In this document: one piece after another, positions 17,887 through 26,153 of the stretch
How positions within the stretch are numbered: position 1 is the stretch's first letter
Layout: every line of letters starts with the position of its first letter
Assembly (NCBI GenBank): GCA_910575795.1
Contig: CAJTGE010000005.1
Location: forward strand, 1-64,000
DNA length: 64,000 nucleotides
Direction of reading: 5' to 3'
DNA from: Clostridiaceae bacterium
Lineage (GTDB): Bacteria > Bacillota > Clostridia > Lachnospirales > Lachnospiraceae
The notes under the pieces: model-generated
Databases searched by the model: none
What the model saw: the letters and a program-made list of their open reading frames with translations, nothing else
Told to the model about the DNA's origin: nothing
Made by a program: the position numbers and the translations under genes

Positions 17887-19251
17887 TTACTGGATGATTC
17901 CTGAACTGTCAACAGTCCAGATTGTATCATTTGCATCTTTGATGTCCTTAAAGCCCTTGCCCAGTTCCGGTCTGGAAGAGGAGGTGGAACTTGCGGACGC
18001 CTGCTGGATTTTTCCGCTGGTGTTTACAAGGTAAGTTTTTTCGCCAATGGTAACCGGCTCATAGCGGAGCTCCGGATCGGCTTTCTTTAAGAGGCCATAT
18101 ACATAAACCTGATTGTCGCGCTCGCCGTGGAAGCCCTGTCCCTTGGAGGAACCGCCTGTGCTGAAGTACCAGGTCTGGTTCTCTTCCAGATCCTCGTCAT
18201 AAATGGTCTGCTTGCCGGTCTGCATTACGCCGTTTTCGTCAAAATAGTAGTTGGCGGCGTTTCCGTTTTTGTCGGTTATGGTCTGCTTGCCGGTCTGCAT
18301 TTCACCGTTCTCATTGAACGCGTAGCGCTTGGAGCTGATGGTGAAAATCTCCGTACCGTTTTCTCCGAAATAGGGCTCGCCGTTTTTGAAGTAGAAGGTA
18401 TATTCCTCATCCGGATCGCTGAACCCGGGAGCGCCTTCGATTGTGAGCCAGCCGGAAGCGCGGCCGCCGCCGTTCTCTTTGTCATAGTAGCGGAAATCGT
18501 TTAAGGAAACAACCTGTGTTTCGCCCTCCGCCGCCGGTTTTGCGAAAGCGATAAAGCCGGCCTCCGCCATATTGACCCATCCGGTCTGCATCTTTCCGTC
18601 GATAAAGGTGTAATATTTATTGTCGATTCTGCGATCCATCTGGTTTACGACCATTTTTCCGTCTTCGTCAAAATAGCTCCAGATTTCTTCATCGTCCGTA
18701 TCCTGTGTGATCTCCTCTAAGAGAACCCAGCCCGTTTTGCGGGCGCCGTCATTTTCATCCCCGAGATAATAAGCAGAGCCGTCCAGTTCGAGAAGCCCTG
18801 TCATCATCAGGCCGTCTTCATCGAAGTAGTAGGTCTTATTGTCGATGGTCAGCCATTTGGACAGCGTGATTTTTCCGTCCTTTCCAAAGTAGTTCCAGCT
18901 TCCGGCCGAAGGGGAGTCGGGGGTATCGTATGTCTCGTCGCTGTCAGCGGAGATCCAGCGGTTCTTAACCATCCGGCCTTCACTGTCCACGAAGTAATCG
19001 TCGATTCTCTGATTGACCGCTATCTCGCCGTCGTCATTGAGGTAGTACCAGTCGCCGCCTCTTTTCTTCCAGGTGTTGCTCTCCTGATAGCCGTCTTCGT
19101 CATAATAGTGCCAGCTTCCGTCTTCTTCCACCCAGCCCTCTGACGCCGCCATCGCGGTGTGGACTCCGGTGAAACCTGTCATGGTGGGTGTAGCTGCCGC
19201 CATTACTGCCGCAGCGGATAATACAGCCAAAATTGTTGTTTGCTTACGCAT
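17887..19251 (-). CDS. Secreted cell-wall-binding repeat protein, paralogue 4 (diverged)
   Basis: This 454-residue protein has a signal peptide (MRKQTTILAVLSAAAVMAA start, cleavage near AMAA-SE at 36) and about fifteen W/Y-rich wall-binding repeats from residue 39 to 410 (GWVEEDGSWHYYDEDGYQ is typical). A short Ser-rich linker and a 30-residue tail follow. It is less acidic than the 1926, 5579 and 9334 paralogues and lacks their shared leader, so it is an older copy outside the recombining trio. GGAGAG precedes the ATG. It lies inside the polysaccharide locus, which fits a protein that binds the locus product, though that is inference. Confidence 0.85.
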   Translation of the reverse strand: MRKQTTILAVLSAAAVMAAATPTMTGFTGVHTAMAASEGWVEEDGSWHYYDEDGYQESNTWKKRGGDWYYLNDDGEIAVNQRIDDYFVDSEGRMVKNRWISADSDETYDTPDSPSAGSWNYFGKDGKITLSKWLTIDNKTYYFDEDGLMMTGLLELDGSAYYLGDENDGARKTGWVLLEEITQDTDDEEIWSYFDEDGKMVVNQMDRRIDNKYYTFIDGKMQTGWVNMAEAGFIAFAKPAAEGETQVVSLNDFRYYDKENGGGRASGWLTIEGAPGFSDPDEEYTFYFKNGEPYFGENGTEIFTISSKRYAFNENGEMQTGKQTITDKNGNAANYYFDENGVMQTGKQTIYDEDLEENQTWYFSTGGSSKGQGFHGERDNQVYVYGLLKKADPELRYEPVTIGEKTYLVNTSGKIQQASASSTSSSRPELGKGFKDIKDANDTIWTVDSSGIIQ

Positions 19252-19316
19252 AAATAATCTCTCCTTTTTGTGTGATGAATGCCTGGCCGAAAATCCATCG
19301 TTGCATTACGGTTGTG

Positions 19317-19322
19317 ATTATA
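19317..19322 (-). promoter_or_regulatory. Candidate -10 element of paralogue 4
   Basis: TATAAT on the reverse strand lies about 66 bases before the ATG. The -35 position reads only GGATTT/ATTTTT, so this is a partial match. Confidence 0.4.
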
Positions 19323-19402
19323 GCGTATAATGCGGGGAAAAATCCAGTGCAGGTTGATGGAAGGAATGGAAGCGGATGACTGGGAGAAAAGTGGGAGGGG
19401 CT

Positions 19403-19431
19403 GTAGCCGTTCAGGCTGCCTGAACGGCTAC
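19403..19431. repeat. Short palindromic repeat, copy 1 of 4
   Basis: GTAGCCGTTCAGG (19403-19415) pairs perfectly with CCTGAACGGCTAC (19419-19431) around CTG. Related hairpins occur at 33012-33056, 58050-58076 and 63142-63170. Confidence 0.8.
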
Positions 19432-19540
19432 GAGGGGTTACCGGGCAGCGGCGTGAGAAGGCCCTGAAGAGGATGTCAATTTCTATGGGATGTCCGGCAT
19501 TCCGTATGGCGGCATATGGCAGCAGTTTGGGCGTCCCGGA

Positions 19541-21184
19541 TTATGACGGCGGCTGCACCAGAACGCCTGCCTGCGGCTGATACAGGGTGTCTGTAAGAAA
19601 ATGCAGTTTAAGGACGCCCTGGAGGCGCTTTAGCATAGCGCTCACGTATTGATTAATACTGTCCGCCTTCTGGCGCGCGATTTGGTAGTCCATGCTGGCA
19701 TTAAAATAATTGTCGCCGTGGACGGTGTAGCCGTCAAAACCGGCGCAGGCGGCTTCTTTTACGCCTGTCCGGACGAGGACATTTAAAAGCATAACAAAGG
19801 AATTGTCAATGATTTCCGCGTCCGGGTCAATGAGCGCGCTGTAGTTTAAGGTGTAGTCAAAGGGAGCGCGGACATTGGTGATATTGGAGGTGGCAATGAT
19901 CCGCACCGGCGCGCCGCAGCCCGCGGCGATATCGAGCAGGCGGCTTTCAAGCTGCACATAGCGCCTGGAGTTGGTCAGGAACGCGTAGCTGATCGCGATG
20001 TCCTCTGGAATGTAATTGACAGCCAAGATGACAGGGGAGCGCTCCTGTATATAAGACAGAACCCGTTCCCTCTGGAGCTCCATATTTTTCCCGGGGCCCA
20101 GAAGAAGGAGCGGACGATTGCCAAGCGCTTCAGATAATTCCGCAATCGCGTCCTCGTCGCGGCATTCCCGGCTTTGGTAGTCGCGGTACAGCAGTTCGAT
20201 GTGCTCTTTGTCATAAAGGAGCTTTTTTTCCGGGGCAATGGCATTTAAAATGGCGTTCAGCGCCCTGAGCGAAAGCGTATGCCTGTCCATGAGAAACCGC
20301 ACATAGTTCGGATGGCAGTGGTTGGAGGCGGATATATAGTAAAACAGGTTATACCCCCAGGGGCTTTGACGGAACACAGGCATGATATTGATGTCAATGG
20401 CCTCCAGCATCTGGCTGATGTCATAGCGTTTCCCGCAGTTGTCATTCATGTACATGGAAATGAGCTCAATGGGAAGGTTCCCGGCGCTCTTTCCCATACC
20501 GTAGAGCGAGGCGTCAATCAGGATCAGCCGCTCCGCCGGCTCGCGGATGATTTCAATGCTGTTGGAATACGCGAGCTGGAAATTGTTGTGGGAGTGGTAG
20601 CCAATCGCAATTTCCGGATGCAGGTTCTGGTTGAGAAGGTCAAAATAATGCAGCAGGTTATCCTGGTGCAGCAGCCCATACGTGTCCACAATCGACAGCG
20701 CGTAAGGGTTCAAGGCATTGACAAGGCTTATAAGCCGCAGAAGCTCGGGATCCGTATAGCTGGTGATCGACACAGCCTGCACAAACACCTCGTATCCAAG
20801 CTCCTTCACCTGCCTGCAGAAATCAATGGCCTCCTCCATCACATGCTTTTTAAAGATAACGCGGATGCCGTCAATAAACGAATCCGCGCAGGGAGAAAGC
20901 CGGCTGATCGGACATGTGCCATAGTCGATCATGCCCACGATCATGGCGCCGCTCTTGTCCAGACGCTCAAAAATACGGTCCGCGCTTTCGGTGTCCGGCA
21001 TAATGGTCCGGTTTCTGTCAAACGGACGCCGCTCATCCAAAAGCCCAATCTCCAGCACGTCCACGCCGGAGCTGATCAGCCGCTCAAAGATATTGACAAT
21101 ATTCGCATGCCCGAAATTCCAGTCATTGACAAAGCCGCCGTCGCGCAGGGTGCAGTCCAGAAGCTTTAACTGTTTCTGTCTCAT
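19541..21184 (-). CDS. DRE-TIM metal-dependent aldolase (HMGL-like) with extra C-terminal domain
   Basis: This 547-residue protein starts at the ATG at 21184, 8 bases after GGAG; the upstream GTG at 21190 sits too close to that site. Residues 5-270 are an HMG-CoA-lyase-like TIM barrel: LLDCTLRDGGF carries the metal-binding Asp, and GYHSHNNFQLA has the HxH pair. That fits a 4-hydroxy-2-oxo-acid aldolase rather than a thioester synthase. About residues 345-530 form a second domain (LLLLGPGKNM, VILAVNYIPED) of a DUF115-like or unknown Rossmann type. It follows the HAD gene by 26 bases and opposes the ThDP enzyme gene, pointing to a shared pathway. Confidence 0.75.
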   Translation of the reverse strand: MRQKQLKLLDCTLRDGGFVNDWNFGHANIVNIFERLISSGVDVLEIGLLDERRPFDRNRTIMPDTESADRIFERLDKSGAMIVGMIDYGTCPISRLSPCADSFIDGIRVIFKKHVMEEAIDFCRQVKELGYEVFVQAVSITSYTDPELLRLISLVNALNPYALSIVDTYGLLHQDNLLHYFDLLNQNLHPEIAIGYHSHNNFQLAYSNSIEIIREPAERLILIDASLYGMGKSAGNLPIELISMYMNDNCGKRYDISQMLEAIDINIMPVFRQSPWGYNLFYYISASNHCHPNYVRFLMDRHTLSLRALNAILNAIAPEKKLLYDKEHIELLYRDYQSRECRDEDAIAELSEALGNRPLLLLGPGKNMELQRERVLSYIQERSPVILAVNYIPEDIAISYAFLTNSRRYVQLESRLLDIAAGCGAPVRIIATSNITNVRAPFDYTLNYSALIDPDAEIIDNSFVMLLNVLVRTGVKEAACAGFDGYTVHGDNYFNASMDYQIARQKADSINQYVSAMLKRLQGVLKLHFLTDTLYQPQAGVLVQPPS

Positions 21185-21210
21185 ATCCACATCTCCTTTC
21201 CCACGCTGCG

Positions 21211-21906
21211 TCAGTCCCGCAGAGCCGGCCGGCGCAGAGAATCAAGATACGCCCCTATCGCCTGAGGCGTCTCTGCCACAAAAACAGGGCAAAACTCCTC
21301 CCAATCCCCGGCCGAAGAAGGGCCGAAGCCATAGGTGACGCCGATAAACGCAGTCCCCGCCTGCGCCGCCCCCGCCCCGTCCAGGGACGTATCGCCGATC
21401 AAAACCCCTTCCTCACAGGAAAGTCCCAGCTTTTTAAGGCAGAGCCGCAGCACATCGCATTTTCCAAGCTTGTTCGCAGAATCGCTCCCGCAGATGCTGT
21501 CGCAGTAAGCGGCGATCCCGTAATGCTCAAGCAGCGTAAGCGCATAATCCGTCCGCTTCAAAGTCGCGACGCCGACGAGATAGCCCTCCCGCTTAAGCTT
21601 TTCAAGGAGCGCAAGGATTCCGTCATACGGAACGGCCTTTAAGAGATCATAGTCTTTATAGTGATCGCGGAAGACCTCCGTGGCCGCCGTGGCCTCTTCC
21701 TCATTCAGGCCATAGCAGCGGATCAGGGAATGCTTCACAGGCGGGCCGATAAAGGTGCGCATAACGTCGTCGCTTAAAGGCGGGTAGCCCATCCTCTGTG
21801 TCGTATAGCGGACGCTGGAGAGAACGCCTTCTTCCGTATTCATCAGGGTGCCGTCCAGATCGAAAATGATTCCGCGGTAGCGGGGGGTGGATTTATCTGT
21901 AATCAT
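21211..21906 (-). CDS. HAD-family phosphatase (phosphoglycolate-phosphatase-like)
   Basis: This 231-residue protein has the four HAD motifs: FDLDGT with the nucleophile near residue 16, a Thr in GVATLKR, a conserved Lys near 142, and LIGDTSLDGAGAA with the metal-binding Asp. The helical cap after motif I makes it a subclass I enzyme. I start it at the ATG at 21906 because CAGGAGG sits 9 bases upstream; longer in-frame starts would overlap that site. It would dephosphorylate a small sugar or acid phosphate. It is co-directional with the aldolase and divergent from the ThDP enzyme, so the substrate may be an intermediate of the same pathway. Confidence 0.82.
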   Translation of the reverse strand: MITDKSTPRYRGIIFDLDGTLMNTEEGVLSSVRYTTQRMGYPPLSDDVMRTFIGPPVKHSLIRCYGLNEEEATAATEVFRDHYKDYDLLKAVPYDGILALLEKLKREGYLVGVATLKRTDYALTLLEHYGIAAYCDSICGSDSANKLGKCDVLRLCLKKLGLSCEEGVLIGDTSLDGAGAAQAGTAFIGVTYGFGPSSAGDWEEFCPVFVAETPQAIGAYLDSLRRPALRD

Positions 21907-21950
21907 GGTTTTGTTCCTCCTGAGATTCGTTTGTGTGGTTTGATATGCCA

Positions 21951-21979
21951 ATTATAGAGAAAAAGTGGAGAAAAAACAA
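21951..21979 (-). promoter_or_regulatory. Sigma-A promoter of the HAD-aldolase pair
   Basis: On the reverse strand TTGTTT (21979-21974), a 17-base spacer and TATAAT (21956-21951) lie 45 bases before the ATG at 21906. Confidence 0.75.
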
Positions 21980-22023
21980 TACCTAACGTTTTTTAGGGGA
22001 GGGCTGGCCGGGGGAGGATCGTG

Positions 22024-22068
22024 AGGGGCCGCCGCGGGCAGCTTTTATATCCAACGGAACCCCGCTCC
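22024..22068 (+). repeat. Half copy (copy D) of the covarying-arm palindromic element
   Basis: AGGGGCCGCCGCGGGC, then TATATCCAACGGAACCCCGC, matches the left end and left arm of the elements at 60575 and 49995. The right half is absent: the sequence runs into the promoter of the ThDP enzyme. Confidence 0.6.
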
Positions 22069-22108
22069 CTCCTCACGCTCCCCCCTCTGATGTTCTTCCA
22101 TCTCCGTC

Positions 22109-22137
22109 TTGTAGCTCCCCCCACAATATGCTATACT
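22109..22137 (+). promoter_or_regulatory. Sigma-A promoter of the second polysaccharide operon
   Basis: TTGTAG (22109-22114), a 17-base spacer and TATACT (22132-22137) lie 65 bases before the ATG at 22203. Confidence 0.75.
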
Positions 22138-22202
22138 ATGCATATTTAAAAGCACATTCCCAAATAACATACAGCAGTTTAAAGAAGAAAGGACTAAAAA
22201 CC

Positions 22203-24140
22203 ATGCAAAAAAAGGTTTCCAACTATCTGGCGGAGAAGCTGATAGAGGAAGGCATAACGAATGTTTTTATGATCACCGGCGGCGGCGCGATGCATTTGAA
22301 TGACGCGATTGGGCATCAGGAGGGGCTTTCCTGCATGTATAACCATCACGAGCAGGCCAGCGCCATGGCGGCGGAGAGCTATGCGAGGATCCATAACCGG
22401 ATGGCGGCGGTCTGTGTGACGACCGGCCCGGGAGGGATCAATGCGATGACCGGGGTGGCGGGGGCTTATATGGATTCGATTCCCATGCTGGTGATTTCCG
22501 GGCAGGTGCGGTATGATACATCGGCCCGCAGTACAGGGCTTGCGCTTCGCGCTATGGGAGATCAGGAGTTTGATATCACGAAGTCTGTGGCCAATATGAC
22601 GAAGTATTGTGAGATGGTGATTGATCCCATGCGGATCCGGTTCTGCCTGGAGAAGGCGTTTTATCTGGCGCGCGTCGGGAGGCCGGGGCCGGTGTGGCTG
22701 GATATCCCCCTGAACGTGCAGGCTGCGCTGATCGAAACCGATGAGCTGACAGGCTTTGACAGGGAGGACTATGAGGCCGGGGGAACCGGCTGGGCGGCGC
22801 CTTCGGGGGCGGAGACTGCGGAGGATGAGGCCGGGAAGGGGGAGCGGCGCGAGCTTCTTCCCGGGAGGGTGACGAAGGAGACGGCGCGGGCGATCATAGA
22901 GAAGGTCAGGGCTTCCAAGCGCCCGGTGATCAATGCCGGGAACGGGATCCGGATCGCGGGCGCGCATGAGGTGTTTCTGCGCGTGGTCGATAAGCTGGGG
23001 ATTCCGGTGGCCACCGGGGCGGACAGTATTGACTGCATCTATGACGAGCATCCCCTGTATGTGGGAAAAGGGGGAAATGTGGGGGATCGCGCCGGGAATT
23101 TTGCGATCCAGAACAGTGATCTTGTGCTCTCTCTGGGGAGCCGTTTAAGCTTCCGCCAGGTCGGATATTATTATACCACATGGGCCAGGGAGGCGTATGT
23201 GATAGCAAATGACATTGACGCGGAGGAGCTCAAGAAGCCCACGCTTCATGTGGATATGCCGGTTCACGCCTGCGTGGAGGATCTTCTGAGCGTGATGGAG
23301 GAGGTTCTGGACGCGGAGGGGACGCCGGAGGGCGCCGCGCCGATAAGGGAAGAATGCCGGGCGGCCCAGGAGGAGTGGGGAAAGCGCTGCCAGGGCTGGA
23401 AGCGGGATTATCCGGTGGTGCTGCCGCGCCATTTGGAAGGAGGAACCGGGACGCAGGCGAATGTGTACGCGTTTGCGTATGAGATGAGCCGGAGGCTGAA
23501 TGAGGGCCAGATCGTGGTGGTTGGAAACGGCTCGGCGAATGTGGTCTGCGGCCATGGAAATATCATGAAAAAGGGCCAGCGCTTTATTTCCAATTCCGGC
23601 ATTGCCTCCATGGGATACGGGCTTCCGGCCGCGATCGGGGCCAGCGTGGCCGAGCCGTCGCAGGACATCGTGCTTGTGACCGGGGACGGGAGCATTCAGA
23701 TGAATCTGCAGGAGTTACAGACCGTGATCGGTTATAAGCTTCCGATCAAGATATTTATCATCAATAATGAGGGCTATCATTCGATCCGGCAGACGCAGAA
23801 AAGCTTTTTCGGGGAGCCGCTTGTGGGGATCGGGGCTGACAGCGGGGATCTGACGTTCCCGAGCATGGAAAAGCTTTCCTGGGCCTATGGCTTTCCCTAT
23901 GTGTCCATCCGCAGCAATGAGGAGATCGGGGAAAAGGCAGAGGAGACGCTGGCGATTGAGGGGCCGGTGATCTGCGAGGTGTTTGTGACGCTTGATCAGA
24001 ATTTTGAGCCCAAGTCCGCGTCAAAGAAGCTGCCGGACGGAAGCATGGTTTCCGCGCCGCTGGAGGATCTGGCTCCCTTCCTTCCGGATGAGGAGATGGA
24101 AAAAAATATGCTGATCCCGAGAGTGAGGATGAAGGAATGA
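22203..24140 (+). CDS. Thiamine-diphosphate-dependent enzyme, acetolactate-synthase-like
   Basis: This 645-residue protein has the three-domain fold of the acetolactate synthase/oxalyl-CoA decarboxylase group. The N-terminal PYR domain has the catalytic Glu in HHEQASAMAAE (residue 50). A central domain spans about 220-385, and a C-terminal PP domain carries GDGS near 495 and NNEGYHS near 520, the GDG...NN cofactor motif. I start it at 22203 (GAAAGGA upstream). A highly charged, low-complexity insert lies near residues 195-225. Its place in a glycan locus, next to an aldolase and an epimerase, argues for decarboxylation or acyl-carbanion transfer in making an unusual sugar or side chain rather than for amino-acid biosynthesis. 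Confidence 0.8.
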   Translation: MQKKVSNYLAEKLIEEGITNVFMITGGGAMHLNDAIGHQEGLSCMYNHHEQASAMAAESYARIHNRMAAVCVTTGPGGINAMTGVAGAYMDSIPMLVISGQVRYDTSARSTGLALRAMGDQEFDITKSVANMTKYCEMVIDPMRIRFCLEKAFYLARVGRPGPVWLDIPLNVQAALIETDELTGFDREDYEAGGTGWAAPSGAETAEDEAGKGERRELLPGRVTKETARAIIEKVRASKRPVINAGNGIRIAGAHEVFLRVVDKLGIPVATGADSIDCIYDEHPLYVGKGGNVGDRAGNFAIQNSDLVLSLGSRLSFRQVGYYYTTWAREAYVIANDIDAEELKKPTLHVDMPVHACVEDLLSVMEEVLDAEGTPEGAAPIREECRAAQEEWGKRCQGWKRDYPVVLPRHLEGGTGTQANVYAFAYEMSRRLNEGQIVVVGNGSANVVCGHGNIMKKGQRFISNSGIASMGYGLPAAIGASVAEPSQDIVLVTGDGSIQMNLQELQTVIGYKLPIKIFIINNEGYHSIRQTQKSFFGEPLVGIGADSGDLTFPSMEKLSWAYGFPYVSIRSNEEIGEKAEETLAIEGPVICEVFVTLDQNFEPKSASKKLPDGSMVSAPLEDLAPFLPDEEMEKNMLIPRVRMKE

Positions 24141-25069
24141 GGATTGTAGCGACAGGAGCGACGAGCTTCGTGGGCGCAGGGGCCGTGAGGGAGCTTCTGC
24201 GCCGCGGCCATGAGGTCTGCGCGGTACTTCGCGAGCATTCCGTGAAGGCGGATCGTTTAAAGGAGAACGGCGTTTTTCCGGAGAGGCTTACGGTTTTAGA
24301 GGCGGATTTAGGGGAGCTTTCGCGTCTGACAGAATGGATTGAGGAACCGTGCGATGTGTTTCTGCACATGGGCTGGCGGGGAGCGGGGAGCGGCGACCGG
24401 GGAAAGGAAGAGATTCAGAGGGAGAGCGTGAGGGATGCGCTGGGGGCGGTGCGGACTGCGGCCCTTCTGGGCTGTAAGAGGTTCCTTTTTACAGGCTCCC
24501 AGGCGGAGTACGGCGTCCATGACTGCCTGACAGACGAGGAGACGCCGTGCCGCCCGACCTCCTTTTACGGGGAGGCGAAGCTTGCGGTGCTCCGGGAGGC
24601 GAAGGAGCTTTGCAGGCTGCATTCCATGGATTACGGCCATATACGGATTTTCAGCGTGTACGGGCCGGGGGATCACCCCTGGTCCCTGGTGTCGTCCTGC
24701 CTCGGCACGTTTTCAGAGGGCGGCCGGATGGAGCTTTCGGCGTGTACGCAAAAATGGAATTTTCTGTATATTGATGATGCGGCGCGGGCGCTTGCTGACT
24801 TAACGGAATTTGAGGGAACGCTTTCGGATTTCGGGTGCGTCTATAATCTGGCGGGCCCCATGGATGAGACGGGGCCTCTGCGCGGATTTGTGGAACAGAT
24901 GTATGAGCTCTGCGGCCGGAAGGGAAGCATGGCGTACGGCCTTTGTCCCCCGAACGCCGAGGGCGCGGTCAATCTAATCCCGGATATCAGGAAGCTTTGG
25001 AAAGTGACGGGATGGGAGCCAAAAATAAGATTTGAGCAAGGAATCCGTAATATGTTAAGAAAATTGTAG
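24137..25069 (+). CDS. NAD-dependent epimerase/dehydratase (extended SDR)
   Basis: This 310-residue protein overlaps the ThDP gene by 4 bases (ATGA), implying translational coupling. It opens with the nucleotide-binding strand and TGATSFVG glycine motif (residues 7-14). The active site reads SFYGEAK (Tyr and Lys of YxxxK, about 143-147). A motif resembling WNFLYIDDAARAL near 210 is typical of nucleotide-sugar epimerases. It probably reduces, epimerises or dehydrates the nucleotide sugar handled by its neighbour. The substrate is unknown. Confidence 0.8.
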   Translation: MRIVATGATSFVGAGAVRELLRRGHEVCAVLREHSVKADRLKENGVFPERLTVLEADLGELSRLTEWIEEPCDVFLHMGWRGAGSGDRGKEEIQRESVRDALGAVRTAALLGCKRFLFTGSQAEYGVHDCLTDEETPCRPTSFYGEAKLAVLREAKELCRLHSMDYGHIRIFSVYGPGDHPWSLVSSCLGTFSEGGRMELSACTQKWNFLYIDDAARALADLTEFEGTLSDFGCVYNLAGPMDETGPLRGFVEQMYELCGRKGSMAYGLCPPNAEGAVNLIPDIRKLWKVTGWEPKIRFEQGIRNMLRKL

Positions 25070-25070
25070 G

Positions 25071-25099
25071 TTGCCAAATAGAGGAAAGGCGGTTAGAAT
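25071..25099 (+). promoter_or_regulatory. Candidate internal promoter before the glycosyltransferases
   Basis: TTGCCA (25071-25076), a 17-base spacer and TAGAAT (25094-25099) lie about 104 bases before the ATG at 25203, in the only sizeable gap (133 bases) of this gene series. Confidence 0.45.
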
Positions 25100-25202
25100 A
25101 TAGGTTACAGTTTCTGAAAATGTGTGTTTACGATGCGCGATGGCGGACCGCGCTGCGTGCGGCGGCAGGAGGCCGAAGGGCGGAATCAGGAGATTGTTCC
25201 AC

Positions 25203-26153
25203 ATGAAGAAAATCAGTATTTTGATCCCCTGTTACAATGAAGAGGAAAATGTCGCTCCGATCAGCGCCGAGGTGGTGAAAACCCTTGAAGTGGAGCTTCC
25301 GGAATACGACTATGAGCTTATATTTATTGACAATGACTCCACGGATCAGACGAGGCCGATCCTGCGCAGGCTCTGTGCGGACAATCCAAGGATAAAGGCC
25401 ATCTTTAACGCAAAGAATTTTGGGCAGTTCAACTCTCCTTACTACGGCATGCTGCAGGCGGACGGCGACTGCGTGATCAGCATGGTGGCGGATTTTCAGG
25501 ATCCGGTGGAGCTGATCCCAAAGTACGTGCGGGAGTGGGAGAACGGCTACAAAATAGTGATAGGGATCAAGACAGGCAGCAAAGAAAACCCGGTTATGTA
25601 CGGGCTGAGGAGCTGCTATTATAAATTAATTAAAAAGCTCTCGGATGTGGAGCAGATCGAGCATTTTACGGGTTCCGGCCTGTATGACCGCGATTTCATC
25701 GAGATACTCAGGAGTCTGGACGATCCGACTCCTTTTCTGCGCGGGATCGTGGCGGAACTGGGCTATAAGCGCAAGGAGATCCCTTACGTCCAGCCGGAGC
25801 GCCGCGCAGGGAAGACGCACAATAATTTTTACCGCCTCTATGACGCGGCGATGCTGAGCGTTACATCCTATACCAAGGTGGGATTGCGCCTGGCGACGAT
25901 TTTCGGGGGTGTCTGCGCGGCGGTGAGTATGGCGGTGGCAGTGTTTTACCTTGTGATGAAGCTTCTGTACTGGTATGATTTTCCGGCCGGCATGGCCCCG
26001 GTTCTGATCGGCATGTGCTTTCTGGGTTCAGTGCAGATCTTTTTTATCGGGCTTGTGGGGGAATATATTTTATCCATTAATTCCCGTGTGATGAAGCGGC
26101 CTCTGGTTGTGGAGGAAGAACGGATTAATTTTGGTGAGCAGGATGAAATTTAA
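25203..26153 (+). CDS. GT2 glycosyltransferase, polyprenyl-phosphate type (ArnC/GtrB-like)
   Basis: This 316-residue protein has a GT-A domain with ISILIPCYNEEENV at the N-terminus, the IDNDSTDQT strand near 50 and a DFQDP metal/nucleotide motif near 99. Two transmembrane helices follow (about 230-255 and 268-290). That is the DPM1/GtrB/ArnC layout: it would move a sugar from a nucleotide donor to undecaprenyl phosphate on the cytoplasmic face. The start at 25203 follows CAGGAGA. It overlaps the next gene by 11 bases. Lipid-linked single sugars of this kind usually feed GT-C enzymes such as YfhO proteins; one lies at 46012. Confidence 0.83.
   Translation: MKKISILIPCYNEEENVAPISAEVVKTLEVELPEYDYELIFIDNDSTDQTRPILRRLCADNPRIKAIFNAKNFGQFNSPYYGMLQADGDCVISMVADFQDPVELIPKYVREWENGYKIVIGIKTGSKENPVMYGLRSCYYKLIKKLSDVEQIEHFTGSGLYDRDFIEILRSLDDPTPFLRGIVAELGYKRKEIPYVQPERRAGKTHNNFYRLYDAAMLSVTSYTKVGLRLATIFGGVCAAVSMAVAVFYLVMKLLYWYDFPAGMAPVLIGMCFLGSVQIFFIGLVGEYILSINSRVMKRPLVVEEERINFGEQDEI

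Noticed and set aside
22194-23051. Reverse-strand frame of 285 codons opposite the ThDP gene
   Set aside because: It is a shadow of a GC-rich gene. The composition is His/Arg/Pro-rich with no family resemblance, whereas the plus strand carries clear cofactor motifs.
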